Shown in pieces: positions 51,901-59,645 of a stretch of DNA of 64,000 bases. The DNA lies in NCBI GenBank assembly GCA_020636375.1, contig JACJXZ010000008.1, positions 124,001-188,000 on the forward strand, in the 5' to 3' direction. Origin of the DNA: Lewinellaceae bacterium. Its GTDB lineage: Bacteria; Bacteroidota; Bacteroidia; Chitinophagales; Saprospiraceae. The notes beneath the pieces are model-generated. The model searched no databases. It was not told the origin of the DNA and saw only the letters and a program-made list of their open reading frames with translations. The translations under genes and the position numbers were made by a program. Numbering within the stretch: the stretch's first letter is position 1; each line of letters begins with the position of its first letter.

Positions 51901-52915
51901 CGTAGTCCACATTGGGGTCGTCGAAAGTGATGGGCAGGTCGACCTGGGCGGGAGGCAGCAAGACGGCGTTGATGACGTGCACCACGCCGTTGTCGGTACC
52001 GCAGGTCCGCCACCGTCACCATAGCGTCGTTGATGAAGACGTTGCCGCCGTCGATCGTCACGGTGATGTCGGCACCCTGTAGCGTTTCGGTACCATCTGG
52101 TAATCGGACAGGCTGGTGGACAGCACCTCGGCGCCCAGCACGTGATACAGGAGCGCCTGCGCCAGTGCGCCGGTCGGGTCATCCAGCAGGGCATCCAGAG
52201 CGCCGGCGGGCAGGGCGTCGAAGGCAGCGTCGGTGGGCGCGAAGACCGTGAAGGGTCCGATGCCGCTTAGGTCGTCGGTAGTAAGGTAAGCGGCGATGAC
52301 TGCCGTTTCCAGCGTCGTATGGTCCGGGCTGTTGACGATGATGTCGACAACGGTGGAGTCAGGAGCAGGAACGAGTTCAACGTCGTCCCAGAAGTAAGTC
52401 TTTTCGCCGGCGTCAGCACCGGTAGTGCCGAAGTTGAAGAAGATAGAGGCTTTGTCATAGCTGTTCGCCAGGTTGAGAGCGGCAGTGCCGGGCACTTCAT
52501 TGGTGAAGTCGAACTCCAGCGTTTCCCACTCCATCGCGACGGTAGTAGTAGCTTCTGTTTCCACGCTGATACCGGGGTCAGTAAGAGTCCTCTACTTTCA
52601 GCCGCACCGGAATGCCAGCGTCTGGCGACCAGACTCGGACAGTCATCCTGGTTTGGATGGCAGTGAAGGGAATGGCGGAATCAAAACCATCGTCGTTACC
52701 CATGGTGGTGCCACCACAGCTCCGCAGTATTGGTTTTGTGGACTGGGCAACGTTGTTGGTCACGTCCGTAGGATCGGTTACGACCAGGGAGGTGTTTCCG
52801 CCAAAATCCGTCAGGACGTAAGTAATGGTACTCGATTCGAAATCGAGGGGAGGTTAAATTGCGCGAATCCTGTTATGCCAAGCAGCAGGAACGGCAAAAT
52901 GTAGAGAAATCTCAT
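48948..52915 (-). CDS. Four-module fasciclin (FAS1) T9SS protein (frame broken at its two ends)
   Basis: Signal peptide MRFLYILPFLLLGITGFAQ. Four tandem modules of about 910 bp each hold a beta-sandwich domain (LPITFDDPNVDYDLADFGGN, QMTVRVWSPEAGVPVRLKVEDA, DKISIFFNFGAEGAAVGEQTYYWDDV) and a FAS1 domain (VVDIIVNSPDHTTLETAVIAAEL, GPFTVFAPTDAAFDALP, LLYHVLGAEVLSTSLSDGQM, VTIDGGNVFINDALVTVADLQADNGVVHVI, in pieces). FAS1 domains are at about 51935-52360, 51030-51440, 50120-50530 and 49215-49615. The C-terminal 80 residues (NIEFAEALREAVQLTLFDAGGKVL ... LYFLRMDSSSASYYQKVVIGR) are a T9SS sorting domain. About 1320 residues. FAS1 domains mediate adhesion. Modules 2 and 3 are almost identical in DNA, pointing to recent duplication or conversion. 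Module 1 carries several GGCC-to-GGTACC changes relative to its siblings. Confidence 0.92.
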
Positions 52916-53157
52916 ATTTAAAACAATTTATGGGATGAAGGAAAAATTTAGGCAATACACGTCAGGTGCATGCAGCAGGCCGCATGCACATTTACTAACC
53001 GAAATGCAGTAGTTTTGGTAAATGACTAAAGCCAGAGTCCGAACACCATTTTCCCAAATTAGTTTTTTGAGGGGCTTAACTTTTCCAGAATTGTAGCTTT
53101 GGCGTCAAATAAGTTGCGAAGACGAGTAGAGGGTTTTCAGTTTTTAGGCGTTCAGAG

Positions 53158-53300
53158 CATGTTTGGGCTACCTGTCTAACATTGGCCACTCCATGCCTTC
53201 CGCACACGCTCGGCCTCGACTCCGCTCGGCTTTCCCCTTTCTGCTGGCCAGCGTTCGGCCGAGCTCACGCCGAGGCCATTAGACAGGTAGCCCATATTTG
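53158..53300. mobile_element. MITE copy A with 8-bp target duplication
   Basis: Flanks CATGTTTG (53158-53165) and CATATTTG (53293-53300) differ at one position. The element 53166-53292 (127 bp) begins GGCTACCTGTCTAA and ends in its complement. The interior is homologous to the reverse complement of copy B (CACTCCATGCCTTC..GCACACGC..) with about 26 extra bases. The remainder of 52916-53445 shows no gene. Confidence 0.9.
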
Positions 53301-53378
53301 GAGGTAGTCCCCGACACTTTGTGTACGAGGCGGGCTATTTTGGCTGCAAAACCCAGCTTTCAGGCTCTCGCTTTGCCA

Positions 53379-53415
53379 TTTTTCCGCCCCGTAGCAGCGC
53401 TATGGGGCGGAAAAA
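53379..53415. terminator. Bidirectional terminator-like hairpin past the arsenic operon
   Basis: TTTTTCCGCCCC (53379-53390) pairs perfectly with GGGGCGGAAAAA (53404-53415), so each strand ends the stem in TTTTT or a near equivalent. It lies 31 bases beyond the last gene's stop. Confidence 0.6.
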
Positions 53416-53445
53416 TGCCCTCCAGTGCAAAGTGGATTGCGATGC

Positions 53446-54075
53446 TCATATCCATCCCAGGAAGATCAAACTGTAGTACACTCCAATGATGACGAATACG
53501 CTGCCTGCCAGATAACGCATTCCCGTTTCCAGCCTGCTGACCACATCGAAGGCCTTCCCAACGGAAGCAGCGCTATATGCCAGCAGGAAGGCGAAGATCA
53601 TGACGGGCAGGCCGGTACCCAATGCAAACACGGCGGGCAGGTAGAGCCCTGATGCGCTGCCGATGGCCATGGGGATGAGCATCCCGAAATATAAAGCTCC
53701 GCTGTACGGGCAAAAGGCAAGGGCAAAGAGAATGCCCAGGACGAGCGCTCCCCAGTGCCCCTTATCCTTGAAGTGCCCGGTGAAGCGCTCCAGGATATTG
53801 CTTTTTCCCAGGAAGTCCAGCCTGATCACACCCAACATCACCAGGCCCACTGCAATAAGGACAGGGGCCAGGGCCAGTTCTCCCCTGGATTGGAGAAAGC
53901 GGGCCAAATGGAACTTGCTGGCGCCCCAGTACAGGGCCATGCCGATGGCCGTATAGCTGATCCCGCGCCCCAGGGTGTAAAGAAAGCCGCTCCACAGAAC
54001 CGCATGTTTGTTCAGATTATCCGTTTTGAAAAAATCCTCTTGCAGAGGACGGCGCCGGCTGAAAGCACTAGTCAT
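53446..54075 (-). CDS. ArsG/TauE-like membrane transporter, probably 5'-truncated
   Basis: Six predicted helices: HAVLWSGFLYTLGRGISYTAIGMALYWG, LALAPVLIAVGLVMLGVIRL, WGALVLGILFALAFCPYSGALYFGMLIPMA, LPAVFALGTGLPVMIFAFLLAY, YLAGSVFVIIGVYYSLIFLGWI. FCPYSGALYFGMLIP is the second CcdA/DsbD-like half-motif of the ArsG-type permeases found with ArsR, thioredoxin and a DUF318 permease in Bacteroidota. The matching first motif (normally 'SPCPL' near the start) is absent; the protein begins MTSAFSRRRPLQEDFFK instead. So the first helix or two appear missing, by true truncation or start misplacement. Starts 6 bases after the permease stop. Confidence 0.75.
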   Translation of the reverse strand: MTSAFSRRRPLQEDFFKTDNLNKHAVLWSGFLYTLGRGISYTAIGMALYWGASKFHLARFLQSRGELALAPVLIAVGLVMLGVIRLDFLGKSNILERFTGHFKDKGHWGALVLGILFALAFCPYSGALYFGMLIPMAIGSASGLYLPAVFALGTGLPVMIFAFLLAYSAASVGKAFDVVSRLETGMRYLAGSVFVIIGVYYSLIFLGWI

Positions 54076-54080
54076 AGGTT

Positions 54081-55403
54081 TTACGGGAAAAATGCCCCGT
54101 ATAACAGGCCCGAAACGGTGGCCATGATAATCACCAAAAGCACATATACCAGCGTTTTCTGCGTGCCCATCACATCCCGGATGACCAGCATATTGGGCAG
54201 CGACAGGGACGGCCCGGCCAGCAGCAATGCCAGGGCAGGGCCTTTGCCCATCCCTGCCGCGAGCAGGCCCTGCAGGATGGGCACTTCTGTCAGCGTAGCG
54301 AAATACATGAAGGCGCCGACTATGGATGCGAATAAGTTGGACAGCATGGAATTGCCGCCTACCAGCCATATAACCCACTCGCTGGGGACCACCCCGGCCA
54401 TTTGCGTATCGCCGTGGGTGGATCCCAGCAAGAAACCTGCAGCCAGGACCCCCAACGCCAACAAGGGCAAGATCTGTTTGGCGAATCCCCAGGTGGCGAT
54501 TGTCCACTCCCGGTTGTCGGGATCCTTTTCGTCGAGCAGAGTAACAGCGCTCAGCCCGATGATGCCTACCACAACAGGGACCAGAGGCGTAGGCGACAGC
54601 CAGGCCGATGCTGCCGTTGCAAACGCCGCGGGCAGCACGTGCTGCCACTTTAGCTTAAGGATGTAGAGCAGGGAGAAAACCAGGAAAATGGAGAATATTG
54701 CTGTAAGGGTCCATTTGTCGGCCCACAGCCAGTACCATACGCCCCCGGTAACCCCCTCGCCGGGCCTGCCCCAGTTGGCGAACACGAGGATCAGGACGAG
54801 GGTGAAAAAGTGGAATGCCGTCTGCCACAGCGGCCGCTTTTCGGGGACGTCCGGAAAGTCCAGTTGCGCTTCCGCTTTGGCCTTTTCTTCCCGGCGGTAA
54901 AGGAAGGACATGGCCAGGCCGATCACCACTGCGAAAACCACAGCGCCGACAGTACGGGCCACCCCCATCTCCAACCCCAGGATGCGGGCCGTAAGGATGA
55001 TGGCCAGAATATTGATGGCCGGCCCCGAATAAAGGAAAGCCACCGCCGGCCCCAGGCCCGCGCCCCGCTTATGAATGCTGGAGAATAAGGGAAGTATGGT
55101 GCAGCTGCAAACCGCCAGGATAGTCCCGGAGACGGCAGCAACCGAATAAGCCAGCCACTTTTTAGCGTTTGCGCCGAAATATTTGATGACCGCCCCCTGG
55201 CTGATAAAAACAGCAATGACGCCGGCAATGAAAAAGGCAGGCAGCAGGCACAGGATAACGTGCTCGCGCGCGTACCATTTCGTCAGGTCGAACATCGCAA
55301 GGATGGCTTCCCGGAACCGCTCCGAGCCGATCGGCAGGAAGAAGGCGAACAGGAAAACCATCACCACCCAGAGCAGGATACGAGCTTCCCTTTTCCATTC
55401 CAT
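54081..55403 (-). CDS. Permease of the DUF318/ArsP family
   Basis: 440 residues with about ten helices. The conserved pairs CSCTILPLFSSIHKRGAGLGPAVAFLYSGPAINILA and LTEVPILQGLLAAGMGKGPALALLLAGPSLSLPNMLVI (each quoted in part) are the two inverted-repeat halves of the DUF318/UPF0718 family, to which the methylarsenical exporter ArsP belongs. A cysteine pair (CSC) sits in the first half. In the context ArsR - CPKC thioredoxin - permease - ArsG-like, export of an arsenic or other thiophilic species is likely. Frame intact. Confidence 0.85.
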   Translation of the reverse strand: MEWKREARILLWVVMVFLFAFFLPIGSERFREAILAMFDLTKWYAREHVILCLLPAFFIAGVIAVFISQGAVIKYFGANAKKWLAYSVAAVSGTILAVCSCTILPLFSSIHKRGAGLGPAVAFLYSGPAINILAIILTARILGLEMGVARTVGAVVFAVVIGLAMSFLYRREEKAKAEAQLDFPDVPEKRPLWQTAFHFFTLVLILVFANWGRPGEGVTGGVWYWLWADKWTLTAIFSIFLVFSLLYILKLKWQHVLPAAFATAASAWLSPTPLVPVVVGIIGLSAVTLLDEKDPDNREWTIATWGFAKQILPLLALGVLAAGFLLGSTHGDTQMAGVVPSEWVIWLVGGNSMLSNLFASIVGAFMYFATLTEVPILQGLLAAGMGKGPALALLLAGPSLSLPNMLVIRDVMGTQKTLVYVLLVIIMATVSGLLYGAFFP

Positions 55404-55432
55404 AGATCATGGTTTTTCGGTGAGCAGGGGCG

Positions 55433-55666
55433 TTAGTTAAGGATGCCCCTGACTTCGCCGGCTGTCGGCACCCGTCCTTTGATCTTCACTTCCCCGTCGA
55501 TCACTACCGCAGGAGTGGACAGCACATTGTACGCCATAATCTGCATGATGTCTTCCACCTTCTCTATTGTCGCCTCTACCCCCAATTCATCCACGGCCTG
55601 GCGCACAACTGCTTCCGTTTGTTTGCATTTGGGACAACCGGTGCCCAGTATTTTGATGTGTTTCAT
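55433..55666 (-). CDS. Small thioredoxin-family redox protein (CPKC)
   Basis: MKHIKILGTGCPKCKQTEAVVRQAVDELGV... to VEDIMQIMAYNVLSTPAVVIDGEVKIKGRVP, 77 residues. The CxxC (CPKC) at the start of helix 1 and the cis-Pro loop STPAVVIDG define the 'redox-active disulfide protein 2' family of mini-thioredoxins. Start ATG 55666 is chosen over an in-frame extension because it begins exactly at the fold. It lies 29 bases upstream of the permease gene; it may reduce the arsenical or the permease cysteines. A predicted ArsR site lies 11 bases upstream. Confidence 0.9.
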   Translation of the reverse strand: MKHIKILGTGCPKCKQTEAVVRQAVDELGVEATIEKVEDIMQIMAYNVLSTPAVVIDGEVKIKGRVPTAGEVRGILN

Positions 55667-55676
55667 AATCCAATAG

Positions 55677-55697
55677 TTTATCGGCGAATTACGATGA
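55677..55697. promoter_or_regulatory. Predicted ArsR operator, site 1
   Basis: TTTATCG-GCGAATT-ACGATGA. The same 7+7 flanks with a different 7-base centre occur upstream of arsR (56224-56244). Its position just before the thioredoxin gene fits repression of the transport genes. Confidence 0.65.
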
Positions 55698-55863
55698 ATT
55701 TGGGTAAAAAACACTGATATTTATCACCTGGCCAGGATGATAATGATTGCTTCTCCATGGAGCGTGTTTTTGCGGCTCTGCCGACACGGATAAACCCCAA
55801 AGGCCTCATTTTCATGGCGAATGGGGTTATTGTAAACCGGATGCCTGCCTTGTCCTGTTCCCG

Positions 55864-56214
55864 TTATTCATCTGAACTACATAATGTTTGGCCCTCCTGA
55901 GAACCCGATAGTTGGAACAACTCGCTAAACAACCGCCGGGCTACCGGCCAATTCTCCTGGTTGAGGCAGTATTTCACCTTCGGCGGCATGATCTCTCCTT
56001 GTATAAGCCCAGCATCTTTCAACATCTTCAGATGTTGCGATATGGTAGACTGTGCCAGGGGGATACTATCTGTCAGGTCGCCAGTGTAGCAACAGGCCTG
56101 GGTATTCAAAATCTTCAAAATTTGAATCCGAACCGGATGTCCCATTGCTTTGGCAAATGCAGCCAGCTTTTTTTCATCGGCATTGTAGGCTATTTTAGCC
56201 AAGGTTCTACTCAT
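55864..56214 (-). CDS. arsR: ArsR/SmtB-family metalloregulator
   Basis: MSRTLAKIAYNADEKKLAAFAKAMGHPVRIQILKILNTQACCYTGDLTDSIPLAQSTISQHLKMLKDAGLI (quoted in part): winged helix-turn-helix with the cysteine pair 'ACCYTGDL' at the start of the DNA-recognition region, as in arsenite-type sensors. About 116 residues. ATG 56214 is preferred because upstream codons are not conserved-looking. A repressor that lets go of DNA on binding a thiophilic ligand; it probably controls itself and the downstream operon through the twin sites. The symbol rests on family and context. Confidence 0.88.
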   Translation of the reverse strand: MSRTLAKIAYNADEKKLAAFAKAMGHPVRIQILKILNTQACCYTGDLTDSIPLAQSTISQHLKMLKDAGLIQGEIMPPKVKYCLNQENWPVARRLFSELFQLSGSQEGQTLCSSDE

Positions 56215-56223
56215 TTTGGTTAG

Positions 56224-56244
56224 TTTATCGTGAATATACGATGA
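56224..56244. promoter_or_regulatory. Predicted ArsR operator, site 2, overlapping the arsR promoter
   Basis: TTTATCG-TGAATAT-ACGATGA. On the minus strand it overlaps TATATTCA, a near match to the -7 box TAnnTTTG, with TTG (in CCTTGTATT) 20 bases further upstream. Binding here would block transcription of arsR. Confidence 0.65.
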
Positions 56245-56302
56245 TTGATTGTGAAATACAAGGCTTTGCAATTCCCTTCCTTCGACAGGTAGGTCAATGG
56301 AC

Positions 56303-56983
56303 CTACTTGATCTGGTATGCGAGCCCCAACTGCAGGCTAAAGATTTGAGGACGCATTTGAACCCCGTTTTCCAAGCTCCAGTTGGACCAGGCTTTTTGAT
56401 ACCCTATGGCAGCGTTTAGATTCCAGGCGTGATTGAGGGGCAGGCCCAGCCCGGTTTCCACAAATCCATTAATTGCCCAACTATTCTGATAGAATTTATT
56501 TGAGGTCCCGTCGTAATTATATACGTTGTCTGGTTGTAATATTCGTCCAGTACTATGCCCCCGGATATTGACGGATGCTCCGGTTTGGATGAACCAGTTG
56601 AGTGCCCCGAACTGGTGTTGCATGCCCATACCCAGAGGGAGTTGTATCAGGGTATGCCGGTTATGATGCCTGACTCTTCTCTCGGCTTCGACATCAACCT
56701 CGACATCACCCCGGACTTCTTCCGTTTCTCCAGTGAGCGCATTGGTTTTCGTTTCGATCACTACGTCTTCAAGGGTCACGCGGTAATCATCGATGTTATC
56801 TGACCAATCCAGCCTGCTCTCCAATTCGACATGTAGTTGAACAAATTTTCCCTTTCGATAATACTGATAGCATTGGTTAATGGCCAATCGACGTAACCAG
56901 GATTTGAATTCGCCTTTTTTAGCGTCAAAGGTGTGGATGCTCGGGAACACCCTCGCAAATATTTCCTGGATGACATCGGGCAC
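56303..56983 (-). CDS. Chimeric ORF: ECF sigma factor region 2 fused to an outer-membrane barrel tail
   Basis: The first 75 residues (PDVIQEIFARVFPSIHTFDAKKGEFKSWLRRLAINQCYQYYRKGK in part) are region 2 of an ECF sigma-70 factor ('DVxQExFxRVF', 'FxxWLxxIAxNxxxxxxR'). There is no region 4. From about residue 85 the sequence becomes beta-barrel-like (RHTLIQLPLGMGMQHQFG, LNWFIQTGASVNIRG, NGFVETGLGLPLNHAWNLNAAIGYQKAW, QIFSLQLGLAYQIK). Bacteroidota often place a membrane or barrel protein just after an ECF sigma gene; an internal deletion could fuse the two in frame. Upstream (56984-57240) the start of the sigma gene is degraded, so the chimera is probably not functional. Confidence 0.7.
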   Translation of the reverse strand: MPDVIQEIFARVFPSIHTFDAKKGEFKSWLRRLAINQCYQYYRKGKFVQLHVELESRLDWSDNIDDYRVTLEDVVIETKTNALTGETEEVRGDVEVDVEAERRVRHHNRHTLIQLPLGMGMQHQFGALNWFIQTGASVNIRGHSTGRILQPDNVYNYDGTSNKFYQNSWAINGFVETGLGLPLNHAWNLNAAIGYQKAWSNWSLENGVQMRPQIFSLQLGLAYQIK

Positions 56984-57240
56984 GTCGCTGTTATTGGAGA
57001 GAAAAAGGGAAGTTCACCTGTACGCATCCCAGTTTTACGGTCTCGCTATTTCCGGAAGTTACTGCTTGAATAGGACTGTTCTGGTAGGATGGCGGTGTCT
57101 TCCACAAAGCAGCCGTCGGGATAGCGCTCGTCGGAAAACTTTGCGTATCTCTGTATTGGACTCAGTGCGCTCTGTGTCCAAAACCATTTTGTCCAGTAGT
57201 GTGTCGTAGATACGTTGTGTGAAGGGTAGCAACCCTAAAA
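56984..57240 (-). pseudogene. Degraded 5' part of the ECF sigma factor gene
   Basis: Fragments such as SGNSETVKL (like 'GNxxAxxxLY' of sigma region 1.2/2.1) and NNSDVPDV occur, but stops break all frames (near 57010 and 57055). Confidence 0.4.
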
Positions 57241-57816
57241 TCAGTTTCTGGACAAATCTAACCAGTCTGGCGCCTTCTCCACTCCATTTTCGCGAACCCG
57301 TTTGATTACGCTTTCAAAAACTTCCGGAGCGTATTCCATCCAGTCTATTTGTTTTTTGATCTTCAACTGTTCATCAAAATACAGCCAGATGGTAAACTCC
57401 ATGCCCCATTCCTCGTCAACCAATTCGCCATAGTAATAAAACGGGTTGACCCGCCCCCGCCCGACAGCTACGCTATCGTTGGCCACCAGGGAAATGAGGG
57501 TGAGGTGTTCCTGGCCGGGGGTCAGTTTTTTAAAAGGCTCCCCTTCTTCGTCCCATTTGTAAAAGCGCTTGAATTGCCAGAGGCTGTCGAGTTTAATTTG
57601 CAGCAGGATGTCTTCGAAGGCCATGTCTTCTCGATAAAAGGAACAAAGTTTTTCCCAGTCTTTCCTTTCAGCAAACGTAGCGAAAAAGGCGCGGGCTGTT
57701 TTTTCTACTTGTTGTTGGCGAGACTTCCCTTTTTTTCCTTGTTCCGTTGTACAACCGGTCAAAAACAAAAAGGAAAATGCAATGGCCACTATTGCAATCG
57801 GGAATTTTCTTTTCAT
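57241..57816 (-). CDS. Lipoprotein with SnoaL/NTF2-like fold, unknown function
   Basis: MKRKFPIAIVAIAFSFLFLTGC is a lipoprotein signal (lipobox LTGC). The next 170 residues (VEKTARAFFATFAERKDWEKLCSFYREDMAFEDILL ... in part, RVNPFYYYGELVDEEWGMEFTIWLYFDEQLKIKKQIDWMEYAPE) show the alpha-plus-beta layout of SnoaL/NTF2-like domains, which bind small ligands; no catalytic residues can be assigned. ATG 57816 is preferred over an upstream in-frame start because the signal peptide begins there. Frame intact. Confidence 0.7.
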   Translation of the reverse strand: MKRKFPIAIVAIAFSFLFLTGCTTEQGKKGKSRQQQVEKTARAFFATFAERKDWEKLCSFYREDMAFEDILLQIKLDSLWQFKRFYKWDEEGEPFKKLTPGQEHLTLISLVANDSVAVGRGRVNPFYYYGELVDEEWGMEFTIWLYFDEQLKIKKQIDWMEYAPEVFESVIKRVRENGVEKAPDWLDLSRN

Positions 57817-57962
57817 AACAGCAAGGTTAGTGGTGTTGTTAAGCGAAATATACAGCACATAAAGTTAACCCGGCCTAATTCAAGGGGTTGTATTTGCCTG
57901 CCGAAAAACCAAGCACGGCCAGCCCATCTTCCTCCAGGATTTCCCTTATTAATCGCGCGTCG

Positions 57963-58703
57963 CTAAGCAGCCTCCTTCAATAACTTCGCGTATTGCAAAA
58001 TATCAGACTTGAGCAATTCGAAATCAAAATCCTCCACCTGTGGCTTTAATTTTTCAATGGCCTTATCCAATTCGGAAGAAAATTGGTTGATATCCGAGCT
58101 GGAAATTACGGAAATATATAATCCTTGTTTGTGTTCATCGAAATAAGGAGGGTCAGGCAAGAAAATTTTGGGGTTTTTAAAAAAGGAGGCTTTAATAAAT
58201 AGCTTCTTAACCCCACTGCCATACTTCGATAGGTCAATGGCATCAGAGAATTCTGTCCTATCCCCCGTCACAATCCCAATGTTGGAATTGACCCTGAACC
58301 TGATTTTTTCCGCAAATGTAGGGTTGGTTTCTACAGCCTCGAGCATAGCTTTTTTCAAGGCTTCGAAATCGAAATCTTCAATTTGTCCAGAAACCTTGTC
58401 GAATAACTCAAACATGGTTTCGCATACCAATCTTTGGGCTTCTCTGTCAACATATTTTGAAGCTTTTGAATAGTCTAAAGGCAAGCTGCCTTCGATTTTT
58501 CTGCTGACGGGGTCATATTCCCAGAAAGGTTCGTTGATCCGGCTGGGTTCTTCATAAGTCAAAGCATAAAAGGAGATCTTCCGGACCCCTCCTCCAAAAT
58601 CTGACAGCTTGATATTGTTGTTCATCGTATCCTGAGTAACATATAGATCAGAGGTATCCGATATGCCGCCCATGGTGGTTATGAAAAATCCTTTCTGTTC
58701 CAT
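57963..58703 (-). CDS. Unknown protein with internally duplicated domain, AT-rich
   Basis: 246 residues, not recognised. Two similar halves: LSDFGGGVRKISFYALTYEEP (about residues 33-53) matches LSKYGSGVKKLFIKASFFKNP (about 154-174), and VSGQIEDFDFEALKKAMLEAVE matches LKPQVEDFDFELLKSDILQYAK. So the gene arose by duplication of a domain of about 120 residues. No signal peptide or membrane segment. The base composition is clearly AT-richer than the neighbours, suggesting transfer. It starts 2 bases after the stop of a small upstream gene, so the two are probably translated together. Confidence 0.75.
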   Translation of the reverse strand: MEQKGFFITTMGGISDTSDLYVTQDTMNNNIKLSDFGGGVRKISFYALTYEEPSRINEPFWEYDPVSRKIEGSLPLDYSKASKYVDREAQRLVCETMFELFDKVSGQIEDFDFEALKKAMLEAVETNPTFAEKIRFRVNSNIGIVTGDRTEFSDAIDLSKYGSGVKKLFIKASFFKNPKIFLPDPPYFDEHKQGLYISVISSSDINQFSSELDKAIEKLKPQVEDFDFELLKSDILQYAKLLKEAA

Positions 58704-58704
58704 T

Positions 58705-58862
58705 TTATTGTAATTCTTCGAGGATTTTCCTCCAATCTTCCAGCGGCATTCCCACGGAATTTCCCGGAGGAAGAAACAAATGACATCCCTCTTTTATTGC
58801 TTCATCCCTGGTGAAATAGGTTTTTCCAGGACTTCGCTGCCGCCTGTGATTTTGTGCTTCAT
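58705..58862 (-). CDS. Small unknown protein (about 52 aa), partner of the duplicated-domain gene
   Basis: MKHKITGGSEVLEK continues, after one missing A in an A-run near 58832, as TYFTRDEAIKEGCHLFLPPGNSVGMPLEDWRKILEELQ (in part) and stops one base before the next ATG. It has no membrane segment. Small acidic partner plus larger protein, coupled and AT-rich, is the layout of antitoxin/toxin or immunity/effector pairs, but nothing in the sequence proves that. Confidence 0.5.
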
Positions 58863-59029
58863 ATTTTTGGGATCGCCCAGGCACGGGCTTTTGTTTAAGC
58901 TGGATTTGATAAAATTAATCCAAAAAAACAAAACAATCTCGATTTTGCCGAAAAATTAAGTTAAAATTTGACATTTAAATTAATGTATTTAAGTTTAAAA
59001 CCAGTATTTTCAAGGGAAAGGCGGTGTCG

Positions 59030-59105
59030 GCCCTCCGGCATGCGCCGGAGCAGGCTCTTCGGCCTCCTACGCGCCATAGCCGCTGCGGCGCCGGAGCGGC
59101 GGATG
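59030..59105. repeat. GC-rich hairpin cluster
   Basis: CTCCGGC-ATGC-GCCGGAG and GCCGCT...AGCGGC stand next to each other between the AT-rich gene pair and the RhuM fragment. No gene is seen in 58863-59130. Confidence 0.5.
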
Positions 59106-59130
59106 GATAATCCGGGTTATTCTTTAAGCA

Positions 59131-59205
59131 GAGGGTGAACCTGCGGGACGAGACGGTTTGGCTGTCCCAGAAGCAGATGGGGATGCTTTTCGGCGGGGAT
59201 TACAA
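59131..59205 (+). pseudogene. Fragment of a RhuM-family gene
   Basis: VNLRDETVWLSQKQMGMLFGGDY matches the N-terminal 'DETVWLSQKQMAELFG' motif of the RhuM/virulence family (DNA-binding-like proteins common in accessory islands). The similarity stops within about 25 residues, where the antisense HNH-type fragment begins. Confidence 0.7.
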
Positions 59206-59562
59206 GGCCTGCTCCAAAAAGACCGGATCGGTCAGCACGATGCAGCCGATGACGGGGTTGGGCTGCCCGGAGCGGCGGTAGCCCATGATCTTGTCGCGGA
59301 AAGCGGCGTAGGTGCCCAGCCCGTTGGTACGCCCGAAGAACTCCCAGGCGACGGACAGAGGCAGGCAGGTGTGAGAGGCAAAAAAGCCGACGCCTCCAAT
59401 GGCATTCAGCGGTGCCTTCAGCTTGAATAGGAAAGGGCCGCCCACCGGCAACACCTTGAAGGCATTGCCGCCGCCGGGCTGCCAGAAGTTAACCTCTTCG
59501 GGCTGCTCTGCCCGCAGGAAGCGGAACCAGTGGGTGTCGGTGACGCCGAGGTAGAGTTTCAT
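59200..59562 (-). pseudogene. Truncated HNH-type restriction endonuclease, N-terminal domain only
   Basis: MKLYLGVTDTHWFRFLRAEQPEEVNFWQPGG, FKVLPVGGPFLFKLKAPLNAIGGVGFFASHTCLPLSVAWEFFG and NPVIGCIVLTDPVFL (quoted in part) are the N-terminal PUA/SRA-like recognition domain of a known family of HNH restriction endonucleases. Those proteins run to about 300 residues with a C-terminal HNH nuclease; here the frame ends after 121 residues, exactly where it meets the RhuM fragment. The nuclease domain is lost. Confidence 0.75.
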
Positions 59563-59645
59563 GAGGGTTTGGATGTTGTTTTTCCTGCCAGGGGGAAAGG
59601 GCGTTAACTTATTTTTCTTTCTTGTTAGGCAACTATTTACCACCC

